Position numbers and translations under genes: made by a program. A DNA stretch of 64,000 nucleotides from Rugosimonospora sp036494675 (GTDB taxonomy: Bacteria; Actinomycetota; Actinomycetes; Mycobacteriales; Micromonosporaceae). Below the pieces are notes generated by a model. It was not told the DNA's origin, made no database searches, and was given only the letters and a program-made list of their open reading frames with translations. The stretch spans positions 1-64,000 of the forward strand of contig DASXOA010000059.1 of assembly GCA_036494675.1 (NCBI GenBank), given 5' to 3'. Of the stretch, positions 33,798 through 41,387 are shown one piece after another. Position 1 is the first letter of the stretch; each line of letters opens with the position of its first letter.

Positions 33798-34122
33798 CCC
33801 AGGCCCAGCACACGCTGGGCTCGGGACGGTCGGCGGGCCACCACTCGGGCCCGTACGGCAGGTCACCGCAGTACTCCACGAGCGCCTGACCGTCGCGCTC
33901 GACGAGGACGACGACGGGTTCCCCGCGCAGGGTCGCGACCGTGCGCACGTAGCCGAACCACTCCGCTTCCCGGGCCGGGACCAGCCGGCGGTACCGGTCC
34001 GGGCGCACCGCCTCGAAGCCGGGCTCGGGGCCGCTCACGTAGAGCCGCAGCAGGTCGCCGTCGGGACTCGCCTCGAAGTCGCGCCCCTGCCAGCGCGCAC
34101 GGTACCCGTTGACGGTGCTCAT
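33745..34122 (-). CDS. Hypothetical protein coupled to the SseB-domain gene
   Basis: The protein is 125 residues; the ATG at 34122 overlaps the stop of the SseB-domain gene by 4 bp, so it is translationally coupled. It begins MSTVNGYRARWQGRDFEASPDGDLLRLYV, a beta-rich pattern, and contains YRRLVPAREAEWFGYVRTVATLRGEP. The family is not recognised. Its 3' end overlaps the convergent SUKH gene by 53 bp. It is small, soluble and acidic, so an immunity or adaptor role is possible but unsupported. Confidence 0.65.
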   Translation of the reverse strand: MSTVNGYRARWQGRDFEASPDGDLLRLYVSGPEPGFEAVRPDRYRRLVPAREAEWFGYVRTVATLRGEPVVVLVERDGQALVEYCGDLPYGPEWWPADRPEPSVCWAWVSLVELSDPRLERWPAA

Positions 34123-35660
34123 GCGATCAGCGCCTGGCGGAGAAGGCCGGGTTCCGGCGCCGGTACCCATTGCTGCACGTCGGCGTCGTAGCTGGCCAGC
34201 CACCTCGGCCCGGCGTCGCGGTCCAGCCGGTGCAGCTGCGCGCCGTGCGGCAGGGTGACCGCGTGGGTGGACAGCATCGCGACCGGCGTTTCCCCCGGCC
34301 CCGCGTCCGGTGCCGGCGGGAGGGGGCGGTACAGCCCGGGGCAGTCCGCCGTCCAGCGGATCACGTGAACCGACGGATCGTCGGCCTGGAAGACGCCGCC
34401 CGCCCCGCCGGTCGCCGCGTGCAACTCGGCCGGCGTACGCGGGTCGCGAAGCTCGGCGTAGCGGTGCACGGGCCCGCTGACCTGGCTCCAGTGGCCGTGC
34501 AGGTACGACTCGACCTGCCGGTGGGGCACAATCTTCTGCAGCACTTCGGCCAGCTTCTGTGGCACTTCGACTGGCACCGCCCCGACCGGTTCCGGCGATA
34601 CCACGGCCGGTTCCGGCGACACCACGGCCGGTTCCGGCGACACCACGGCCGCCCGCGCGAAATCCACGGTCGGCCGGCGCGGCTCGGGCATCTCGTGCGA
34701 CTCGGCGGTGTCACGGGGCCCGGGCACGTCCCGGAGTCCGGGCAGCCCCCGCGGCCCGGACCCGGCGGTGTCGTCGGGCGAGCGGTGGACCGCCGGCCCG
34801 TGCACCAGCTCCTCCGCCCATCCCACGAAGCCGAGCACGTGCTCGCCGGGGAAGGTCAGCTCCAGCTCCGATCCCGGGTTCACCACCAGCCGCCAGGCCG
34901 GTCCCGGCCAGCCCAGCGCGAGGTCGAGGAACGGCAGCGCGACGCTGGGCGTGCCCCGCGGTACGGCGTCGACCAGCCGACCGACCGACGTGAACACCGG
35001 GATCGTGCGGGTACGCGCGTCAGCGGCCCGCCAGGGGAAGTCCGGCCCGGGCGTGGCGGAGCCGGCCACCGGCCGGTCCGTGGACAGGTAGACCTCGGCG
35101 AGGACGAGCGCGCGGATCACCGCGTCGACATCGGCCGAACGCAGCGCGTCGAGCATGTCCCGCTCGGTCTGGTTCGCCGGCCTGACCCCGTCGAGGCTGG
35201 CCGAGCTGAGCCCCTCCCCCGGCGGCGCCTGCCCCGTCGCGGGAAACCCATCACCGGGTACGACGTCCTCGGGTACCGCCGGCAGCACCACCCGCCCCGC
35301 GGCCCCCTCGCTGACGATGCCGATCGGCATGAACCCCTGGATCGGCGAATCCGGGTCGACGGCGAGCATCCACGCGGGGTCCGGCCACTTCGCCCGCAGC
35401 TCCGGATAACTCGTCGTGCGGAACGAGTCCACGCCGGTCAGCCGGCGAGCCAACCCCTCGGCGGAGGTGAACACGATGAGGTAGGTGTCCTCGCCCGACT
35501 TCACGGTCACCAGTTGCTGCGGCCCGGGCTCGTTGAACGCGGGCAGGTACAGGGTCGCGGCCGCCAGCGCCTGGAAATACGCCTGGCTGTCGCCGCGCCG
35601 CAACGCCTCGGCCATCGCCGACTCGCTGTCGTTGACCGGTGCCCAGGTAGGTTGCGCCAT
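34119..35660 (-). CDS. Protein with two SseB-like domains
   Basis: The protein is 513 residues, with a G-rich RBS before the ATG at 35660. Residues 15-140 (LYLPAFNEPGPQQLVTV, LIVFTSAEGLARRLTG, WPDPAWMLAVDP) and residues 170-285 (VYLSTDRPV, IPVFTSVGRLVDAV, WPGPAWRLVVNPGSELEL) are two copies of the SseB N-terminal domain, best known from type III secretion but widespread in actinobacteria. Between about 345 and 370 the hexad VVSPEP repeats three times. The C-terminal 140 residues form an unknown domain with a Pro/Gly-rich centre. There is no signal peptide. Its role in the T7SS locus is unknown. Confidence 0.75.
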   Translation of the reverse strand: MAQPTWAPVNDSESAMAEALRRGDSQAYFQALAAATLYLPAFNEPGPQQLVTVKSGEDTYLIVFTSAEGLARRLTGVDSFRTTSYPELRAKWPDPAWMLAVDPDSPIQGFMPIGIVSEGAAGRVVLPAVPEDVVPGDGFPATGQAPPGEGLSSASLDGVRPANQTERDMLDALRSADVDAVIRALVLAEVYLSTDRPVAGSATPGPDFPWRAADARTRTIPVFTSVGRLVDAVPRGTPSVALPFLDLALGWPGPAWRLVVNPGSELELTFPGEHVLGFVGWAEELVHGPAVHRSPDDTAGSGPRGLPGLRDVPGPRDTAESHEMPEPRRPTVDFARAAVVSPEPAVVSPEPAVVSPEPVGAVPVEVPQKLAEVLQKIVPHRQVESYLHGHWSQVSGPVHRYAELRDPRTPAELHAATGGAGGVFQADDPSVHVIRWTADCPGLYRPLPPAPDAGPGETPVAMLSTHAVTLPHGAQLHRLDRDAGPRWLASYDADVQQWVPAPEPGLLRQALIA

Positions 35661-35763
35661 TATCGCCCCCCTTCATCGACCGCCGGGTCGCCCGCACGAC
35701 CCTACCGACGCGGGTCACGCCGCGCGTCGCCGCCCCTTGGGCGGGCCCGCGCCCCGGCCCGCC

Positions 35764-35878
35764 AGCGACCGAGCCGCGGTGCGGGCCGCGACCCAGCCGC
35801 GGTGCGGACAGCGACCCAGCCGCGGTCCGGACAGCGACCGGGCCACAGTGCGCACAGCGACCGAGCCGCGGTCCGGGC
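35764..35878. repeat. Five tandem 23-bp repeats in a divergent intergenic region
   Basis: Units at 35764-35786, 35787-35809, 35810-35832, 35833-35855 and 35856-35878 follow AGCGACCGAGCCGCGGTGCG plus three bases. They occupy the middle of the 281-bp gap between the SseB-domain gene and the EccA-like gene, 63 bp upstream of the latter. The inner CCGCGG is palindromic in most units. The array could be regulatory, but nothing here proves it. Confidence 0.85.
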
Positions 35879-35902
35879 GGCCGGACCCGCGACCTGCTGC
35901 GG

Positions 35903-35908
35903 TAAAGT
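35903..35908 (+). promoter_or_regulatory. Candidate -10 element of the EccA-like gene
   Basis: TAAAGT lies 34 bp upstream of the ATG at 35942, in the only AT-richer stretch of the gap and just after the 23-bp repeats. No clear -35 is visible, since the expected position falls at the end of the repeat array. Confidence 0.35.
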
Positions 35909-35941
35909 TCGACCGTCCTACACCCCCGAGCAGGCGGAGCC

Positions 35942-37624
35942 ATGGCGCGCACACTATCGGTTTCCCCGCACCAGTCCGGCGCGTTCCCTACCATCCGTGA
36001 CGCGCTCGAGGTGGCCGGCAACGACGCGGTCATCACCATCGCACCCGGCAGGTACACGGAGGCGCTGCGGCTCGACGGGCGCACGGTCAGCCTGGTCGCC
36101 GGCGGTGACGCCGGAAGCGTGGTCATCGACGCGGAGTCGCTCGGGGGGTCCGCGATCACCTGCCGCGACAGCCAGGTCACCCTGCAGGGCCTGGCGCTGC
36201 GCGCGACCGACGCGGCCGCGGTCAGCGTGATGCGCGGGCGCCTGCAGATCCGCCAATGCGAGGCGACCGCGCGCTACGGCGCCGCGCTCAGCGTCACCGA
36301 CGGCGCCACCATCGAAGCCACCGACGTGACGGTGACCGGCGGCCAGTTCGGCATCCTCATCGAGGATTCCAGCGGCGTCATCGACAAGTGCGAGGTCCGC
36401 GACGTCGCCGAAGACGGCATCATCGTCCGGCTCGGTGCCGATCCGACCATCCGCGACACCACGGTCAGCGGCAGCGGATACCGCGGTGTGTACGTGTACC
36501 AGGCGGGCCGCCCGACGCTGGAGCACTGCGAGATCGCCCGGTCCGGCGACGTCGGCATATCGATCGCCAACCAGAGCGCGCCGATCCTGCGCAGCTGCCG
36601 GATCGTCGGCGCCCGGGGCGTGGGCATCATGGTCGGGCGGGGCTGCCGGGGACTCATCGAGGGCTGCACGATCGAAGACAGCGCGGCACCCGGGATCCAC
36701 GTCGACGAGGGCGCCACGCCCACGATCGTCGAGGCCCGGGGCGGCACCGTCGGCCCGCGCAGTGCCGACCATGGGCCGGAGGGCGGCGGGGGCCAGCTCG
36801 ACCCGGAGAAGGTCGAGAAGCTGCTCGCCCAGTTGGACACGATGATCGGCCTGGCCGGAGTCAAGGCCGAGGTACGCGCGCTGATCGACGAGATCCAGGT
36901 CAACGAGTGGCGGCGCAACGCCGGGCTTGCCGTCGGCGCGGTCAGCCACCACCTCATCTTCACCGGCGCACCCGGCACCGGAAAGACCACCGTGGCGCGC
37001 ATCTACGGCGAACTGCTCAAGGCGCTCGGTGTGCTGCCCGACGGCAAGTTCAAGGAGGTCGCCCGGCGCGACCTGGTCGGTCAGTACATCGGCCACACCG
37101 CGGAGAAGACCACCGCGGTGTTCGAGGAGGCGCTCGGCGGGGTGCTGTTCATCGACGAGGCGTACACCCTGTCGCGCTCCAGCGGCGGCGGCGCCGACTT
37201 CGGTCGCGAGGCCATCGACTCGCTGGTGAAGCTGATGGAGGACCACCGCGACGCGATCGCGGTCATCGTGGCCGGATACACCGGCGAGATGCTCGAATTC
37301 CTGGACGCCAACGCCGGTCTGGCCTCGCGGTTCGCGAAGACCCTGGAGTTCGAGAACTACTCCCCGGACGAGCTGTTGCTCATCGTCAAGCGGATCGCGC
37401 ACAACGACGACTACCTGCTCGGGGCCGGTCTCGACGACGCGCTGCGCGAGTGGTTCGCCCAGATCGACCGCGACCAGAACTTCGGCAACGCACGCGAGGC
37501 CCGCAAGCTCCTGGAGGGCATGCGCAAGGTGCAGTCCGGGCGGCTGCGCGCACTGGGTCGGATGCCCGATCGCGACGACCTGCGCACCCTGGTCCTCGAC
37601 GACCTGCTCGCGGCCACCAAGTAG
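35942..37624 (+). CDS. EccA-like CbxX/CfqX AAA+ ATPase with N-terminal beta-helix
   Basis: The protein is 560 residues, ATG preceded by GGCGGAG. Residues 5-270 are a right-handed parallel beta-helix, visible as repeated I-x-x-C/N-x-V-x-x-x-x-x-x-G-I units (VTLQGLALRATDAAAVSV, GGQFGILIEDSS, SGYRGVYVYQ, GVGIMVGRG). Residues 290-555 are the CbxX/CfqX AAA+ domain: LDTMIGLAGVKAEVRALI, Walker A GAPGTGKTT (about 342-350), LVGQYIGHTAEKT, Walker B VLFIDEAYTL (about 400) and SRFAKTLEFENY. The AAA+ half matches EccA, the cytosolic T7SS ATPase. EccA normally has TPR repeats at the N-terminus, so the beta-helix is unusual and probably changes substrate recognition. A strong hairpin follows. Confidence 0.88.
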   Translation: MARTLSVSPHQSGAFPTIRDALEVAGNDAVITIAPGRYTEALRLDGRTVSLVAGGDAGSVVIDAESLGGSAITCRDSQVTLQGLALRATDAAAVSVMRGRLQIRQCEATARYGAALSVTDGATIEATDVTVTGGQFGILIEDSSGVIDKCEVRDVAEDGIIVRLGADPTIRDTTVSGSGYRGVYVYQAGRPTLEHCEIARSGDVGISIANQSAPILRSCRIVGARGVGIMVGRGCRGLIEGCTIEDSAAPGIHVDEGATPTIVEARGGTVGPRSADHGPEGGGGQLDPEKVEKLLAQLDTMIGLAGVKAEVRALIDEIQVNEWRRNAGLAVGAVSHHLIFTGAPGTGKTTVARIYGELLKALGVLPDGKFKEVARRDLVGQYIGHTAEKTTAVFEEALGGVLFIDEAYTLSRSSGGGADFGREAIDSLVKLMEDHRDAIAVIVAGYTGEMLEFLDANAGLASRFAKTLEFENYSPDELLLIVKRIAHNDDYLLGAGLDDALREWFAQIDRDQNFGNAREARKLLEGMRKVQSGRLRALGRMPDRDDLRTLVLDDLLAATK

Positions 37625-37665
37625 GAGCCTGCTGGCAAACCTCAGCTGGGTTTGCCATAAGGCTC
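37625..37665 (+). terminator. Stem-loop after the EccA-like gene
   Basis: Arms GAGCC (37625-37629) and GGCTC (37661-37665) enclose a longer inner stem, TGGCAAACC (37633-37641) with GGTTTGCCA (37649-37657). It begins at the stop codon of the EccA-like gene. A sequence-related hairpin, in the same gene-relative orientation, ends manA at 58452-58507. Confidence 0.75.
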
Positions 37666-37704
37666 TGACTCCGTTCGCCGATCCACCGGACGCTCCGGTA
37701 GCGT

Positions 37705-38253
37705 TTGCCCGTGCTGGTTGCCCGCTCCGCGCCAGAGTGCCGGTTATACATAGATCTGCATGCCTGCTCGTGTGGTGAGTCCGCCGTGGACGTCCGTCAC
37801 CGGCTCCAGGCCGGGACGAACGGCTCGCTGGACGCGGCGTATCAGGGCATCTGCCCCCGGTGCGGGGTTTCCCGCGGGTTCGTGTTCACTCTCGATCCGG
37901 CGACACCGCCGCCGCCACCGGCGTTCGGCGGCCCGGCGCCGTCCCAGATCATCTGCCCGGGCCAGTTCGCGCTCGTCGCGGACCGGGAAGCCCGGTCGGC
38001 GACGCTGGAACCCACCGGCGACGGCCGTCAGCGGGCCCGTGGTCGGGCGGCCATGGCCCGGGCGCTGGCGGCACAGCGAGAGGTCGCCAAGTTCATCCCG
38101 CCCGGTGCCTCCGCCGTGCCGGCCGGCGCGTTCACCTCCAGCGAGGGGCGCGCGCTCTACCGGCGCGAGCCGGACCGGTTCAGCGCCGACCGACTGGCCG
38201 CCGTCGCCGAGGCGTACAGTCGGGTGCTGGCCGACTACGACGGCGTGCGCTGA
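37705..38253 (+). CDS. Cys-rich protein, paralogue of the 16066-16617 gene
   Basis: The protein is 182 residues from TTG at 37705; this start is supported by gap-free alignment of its first 15 residues with the paralogue at 16066-16617. The CxC motif (HACSCG, about 20-22), then CPRCG (about 50-53) and the conserved end EVAKFIPPGASAVPAGAF match the paralogue, with roughly a third of residues shared by eye. An additional Cys lies at about 12. There is no signal peptide or membrane helix. The two copies sit at the ends of the T7SS effector region, suggesting each belongs to a separate effector operon. Function is unknown; a zinc ribbon is likely. Confidence 0.72.
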   Translation: MPVLVARSAPECRLYIDLHACSCGESAVDVRHRLQAGTNGSLDAAYQGICPRCGVSRGFVFTLDPATPPPPPAFGGPAPSQIICPGQFALVADREARSATLEPTGDGRQRARGRAAMARALAAQREVAKFIPPGASAVPAGAFTSSEGRALYRREPDRFSADRLAAVAEAYSRVLADYDGVR

Positions 38254-38339
38254 CGTGGTGGTGGTACGCCGCCGCCCGGGTGCGCCCGGAGTCCGGCCTT
38301 CGACACCAACTGGTAACCTCCGGCCCAGTGGACCCGCGC

Positions 38340-40766
38340 ATGAGCATTGAGCCCCTGGTACCCGACCTGCCCGGGTACCGCGACGCGACGCTGATCAGCA
38401 CCGGCAGCACGTCACTGGTGTTCCGCGCCGTGCAGACCAGGCTGGCCCGTACCGTCGCCATCAAGGTGCTGCTCGTCGACGGCGACGCCGCCACCCACGC
38501 GCAGTACCAGCGTGAGCTGGAGACGACCGTGCTGCTGTCGAGCCAGCCGCACATCGTCGGCATCATCGACACCGGTACCACCAACGCCGGCAATCCATAC
38601 ATCGTGATGGAATACTGTCCCGGCGGCTCGTACGGCCAGATCCTCAAGCAACGCGGACCGCTGCCGGTCGACGAGGTGGTCGACGTCGGCATGAAGATCG
38701 CGGAGGCGTTGCAGGCGGCGCACGATGTCGGCGTTCTGCACCGGGACGTGAAGCCGTCCAACATCCTGCGGTCCGCCTTCGGTCCCGCACTGGCCGACTT
38801 CGGCATCGCCCGCGCACCCCACCAGCTGGCGGGCACCACCAGCCTGGACCGGATGACACCGCACCATGCGTCACCCGAGGCGATGCGCAAGGACAGCCAG
38901 ACGCCCGCCTCCGACCTGTACAGCCTGGCCTCCACCCTGTGGCACCTGCTGGTCGGCCGGCCACCGTTCGCCGAGCCGGGGCGAGCGGCGCAGGATCTCG
39001 ACAGCCTGCGTGACCGGGTCCTGCACGAGCCGGCGCCACGGGTTCCCCGGCCGGACGTTCCCGAGTGGCTGCAACGGGAACTGTTCCGCGCGCTGGCCAA
39101 GGACCCGCGGCAGCGGCATCCCAGCGCGTACACGTTCGCGGAGGTCCTCCGCTACCAGGCCTACCGGGCGCTGCCCGAGGAGTCGGTGCCGGGCCCGTCC
39201 GAGCCGCCTCCGGCGGCGCCGCACCTTTCGGCGGCACCGCACCTCCCGGCCGCGCCGCAACTACCCACCGCACCGCAGTTGTCCGCACCGCATCAGGGAA
39301 CCGCGTCGCATCAGGGGTCCGCGCCGCATCAGGTGCCCCCGATGCCGCCGGCCCCGAATCCGGCGCAGCCACCGGTATCCGCCCCGCCACCGGTATCGGC
39401 CCCGCCGCAGATGCCGCCCCCATCGGTAGGGGGCTGGCCGAGCACACCCACCACCGCTCCGCGCGACGCGTTCCGCTGGCCGCAGGCGGCACCCACGCGG
39501 CGTTCCGATTCCATCCCGGAACCGATCGCGCCGGCGCTCGACCCGGCGGCCAAGGAAGCCGCTGCCGCGTCGACCATCACCTGGCGCGACCAGCCGATCC
39601 GCGAGCGGGCCGGGCGGCCGGCCGTGGAGCCGGGCGAGCCCGAAGCCGCGCCCGGCCCGTCGCCGGAGCCGGGTGACGAACCACCGGCGGAGAGCCTGCC
39701 GTCCGGAGAGCCCGTCCGCGGGTCGGCGCTGACCCAGCCGACCGAGGTCCGCCCGACCCTGAACCCGGCGTCGCCACCGCGACAGGTCCAGCCTCCGGTC
39801 TCGGCGCCGCCGACCCCGTCGTACCCCGGCCCGGTCTCGGCCCCACCGTCCCCGGCCGAACGCCAGGGGACGCCGCCGTACGGCTCCGCACCGTACGGGG
39901 CGCCGGCGCAGTACCCTCCGGCCGACCAGCCGTCTCACCCGCCGTCGGCCCGGCCGATGTCGGGACCGCCGGTGTCGAGCCCGCCGCTGACCGGCTCCCC
40001 GATGTCGAGCCGCCCGATGTCGAGCCCGCCGTCGTCCGGCCCACCGATGTCGAACCGGCCGCTGTCCGGGCCACCGTCGTCGGCTCCCCCGATGTCCGGC
40101 CCGCCGATGTCCGGCCCACCCATGTCGGGGCCACCGTCGTCGGGGCGGCCCATGTCCGGGCCACCCATGTCCGGCCCACCGATGTCGGGGCCACCGTCGT
40201 CGGGGCGGCCCATGTCCGGCCCACCCATGTCCGGCCCACCGATGTCGTACGGTGGCCCCGCCCGCACCGCCGACCACCGCGCCGCTCCGGATATGCCCGA
40301 TGGCGCGTGGCCCGGCGAGACGGCCCCGGGTCGGCTCCGATGGCCGCTGATCGCCGCCGGGGCAGGAACGGTGCTCCTGCTGATCGTGGTGCTCGGCGTC
40401 GTGGCCAGCCTGCGGAGCGGCTCGTCCCGGAACGCCGACCCGAACCCCAACCCGTCCGCCACCCGTACCCTCGGTCTGACCAACCAGGGCGCGCCCACCA
40501 ACGTCAAACTGACCGACAAGGGCACCAGCGTCACCGTGACCTGGACCGACCCGACCGACGGCACCGCCCCGTTCGCCGTGCTCGGCTCGCCCGAGGGCAC
40601 CCAACTCCTCCTGTTGGGGTCTGCCGATCCGGGCACCACCTCGTACACGCAGAACGGCGTGAACGCGGCGGTCGACTACTGCTACGTCGTCGCGGCGTTC
40701 TACAGCGCCTCCGGGGAGAACATCGCGGCAAAGTCGCCACAGGTGTGCACCCACCGGCTGGGTTGA
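38340..40766 (+). CDS. Receptor-type Ser/Thr protein kinase with extracellular fibronectin-like domain
   Basis: The protein is 808 residues; ATG at 38340 is chosen, although GTG at 38328 (four codons earlier) is possible. Kinase domain residues about 13-270: the glycine loop is poor (ISTGSTSLVFRA), but AIK, HRDVKPSN (about 134), DFGIA (about 153) and SPE are present. A long Pro/Ser/Gly-rich juxtamembrane region (270-660) includes tandem MSGPP units. A membrane helix (about 667-693) and an extracytoplasmic FN3-like domain (VTVTWTDPTDGTAPF, YCYVVAAFYS) follow. This is a sensor kinase; its cluster position suggests control of T7SS or envelope functions. No substrate can be deduced. A hairpin overlaps the stop of the next gene. 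Confidence 0.88.
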   Translation: MSIEPLVPDLPGYRDATLISTGSTSLVFRAVQTRLARTVAIKVLLVDGDAATHAQYQRELETTVLLSSQPHIVGIIDTGTTNAGNPYIVMEYCPGGSYGQILKQRGPLPVDEVVDVGMKIAEALQAAHDVGVLHRDVKPSNILRSAFGPALADFGIARAPHQLAGTTSLDRMTPHHASPEAMRKDSQTPASDLYSLASTLWHLLVGRPPFAEPGRAAQDLDSLRDRVLHEPAPRVPRPDVPEWLQRELFRALAKDPRQRHPSAYTFAEVLRYQAYRALPEESVPGPSEPPPAAPHLSAAPHLPAAPQLPTAPQLSAPHQGTASHQGSAPHQVPPMPPAPNPAQPPVSAPPPVSAPPQMPPPSVGGWPSTPTTAPRDAFRWPQAAPTRRSDSIPEPIAPALDPAAKEAAAASTITWRDQPIRERAGRPAVEPGEPEAAPGPSPEPGDEPPAESLPSGEPVRGSALTQPTEVRPTLNPASPPRQVQPPVSAPPTPSYPGPVSAPPSPAERQGTPPYGSAPYGAPAQYPPADQPSHPPSARPMSGPPVSSPPLTGSPMSSRPMSSPPSSGPPMSNRPLSGPPSSAPPMSGPPMSGPPMSGPPSSGRPMSGPPMSGPPMSGPPSSGRPMSGPPMSGPPMSYGGPARTADHRAAPDMPDGAWPGETAPGRLRWPLIAAGAGTVLLLIVVLGVVASLRSGSSRNADPNPNPSATRTLGLTNQGAPTNVKLTDKGTSVTVTWTDPTDGTAPFAVLGSPEGTQLLLLGSADPGTTSYTQNGVNAAVDYCYVVAAFYSASGENIAAKSPQVCTHRLG
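39950..40245. repeat. Tandem repeats in the kinase juxtamembrane region (MSGPP units)
   Basis: About 15-bp units of the type CCGATGTCCGGCCCA, mixed with CCGTCGTCGGGGCGG variants, encode MSGPP and SSGRP pentads between about residues 537 and 635 of the receptor kinase. Nearly identical 60-bp blocks occur twice in succession (around 40100 and 40160), indicating recent duplication. Confidence 0.85.
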
Positions 40767-40767
40767 G

Positions 40768-40785
40768 CCCGGGCCTCAGCCCGGG
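40768..40785. terminator. Stem-loop at convergent kinase/VOC ends
   Basis: Perfect 7-bp arms CCCGGGC (40768-40774) and GCCCGGG (40779-40785) with a CTCA loop start 2 bp after the kinase stop codon and include the stop codon of the convergent VOC gene. It can terminate both transcripts. Confidence 0.65.
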
Positions 40786-41294
40786 ATCGAGATGCCTACG
40801 CCGCCACGGGTCTGGCCGCCGTAGCGCGCCTTCTCCCGCTCAAGGTCCAGCCGACCGATGCGGGTCCGGGCCGAGCGCGCCTCGTCGTCGAGCCGGTCCG
40901 CCGGGATGATCCAGGCGATCTCGAACTCCAGGCCGTCCGGGTCCTCGCCGTACAGGCTCTTGGTCGTACCGTGGTCGCTCGCTCCCACCAGCGCGCCGGC
41001 CCGGGTCAGCGCGCCTTGCAGCCGTTCCAGCTCGTCGAGGGTGTCGACCTCCCATGCCAGGTGGTAGAGGCCGACCGTGGCGCGGCCGGCCAGCGACGGA
41101 CCGGCGTCGGCGCCGATCTCGAAGAGGCCGAGGTCGTGGTCGTTGGTCGAGTCGGGAGCCTGCAGGAAGGCGGCGCCCGACAGCCCGGCCATGTCGCTGA
41201 CCGGGCGGAAACCCAGGACGTCGCGGTAGAAATCAACACTGCGCCGGACGTCCCGGACGTAGAGCACTGCGTGGTTGAGGCGGTGGATCGGCAT
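40776..41294 (-). CDS. VOC-family (glyoxalase/extradiol dioxygenase-fold) protein
   Basis: The protein is 172 residues. It begins IHRLNHAVLYVRDVRRSVDFYRDVLGF, the classical first beta-alpha-beta unit of the VOC fold, and continues with VGLYHLAWEVDTLDELERL and SLYGEDPDGLEFEIAW. The candidate metal ligands are His8, His79 (YHLAW) and the Glu in LEFEI. These enzymes include ring-cleaving dioxygenases and resistance proteins; the end (LEREKARYGGQTRGG) is typical of the dioxygenase-like branch. Substrate is unknown. It is monocistronic and divergent from the DUF2156 gene. Confidence 0.88.
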   Translation of the reverse strand: MPIHRLNHAVLYVRDVRRSVDFYRDVLGFRPVSDMAGLSGAAFLQAPDSTNDHDLGLFEIGADAGPSLAGRATVGLYHLAWEVDTLDELERLQGALTRAGALVGASDHGTTKSLYGEDPDGLEFEIAWIIPADRLDDEARSARTRIGRLDLEREKARYGGQTRGGVGISIPG

Positions 41295-41387
41295 CCTCGG
41301 CTCCCTTGCGGTAAAGGTTCAGTCACTACGGTACGGCCGGAGCCCGGACGGCCGGAAAATGCTGGGCGGATCAGTACCGTGGACGGC

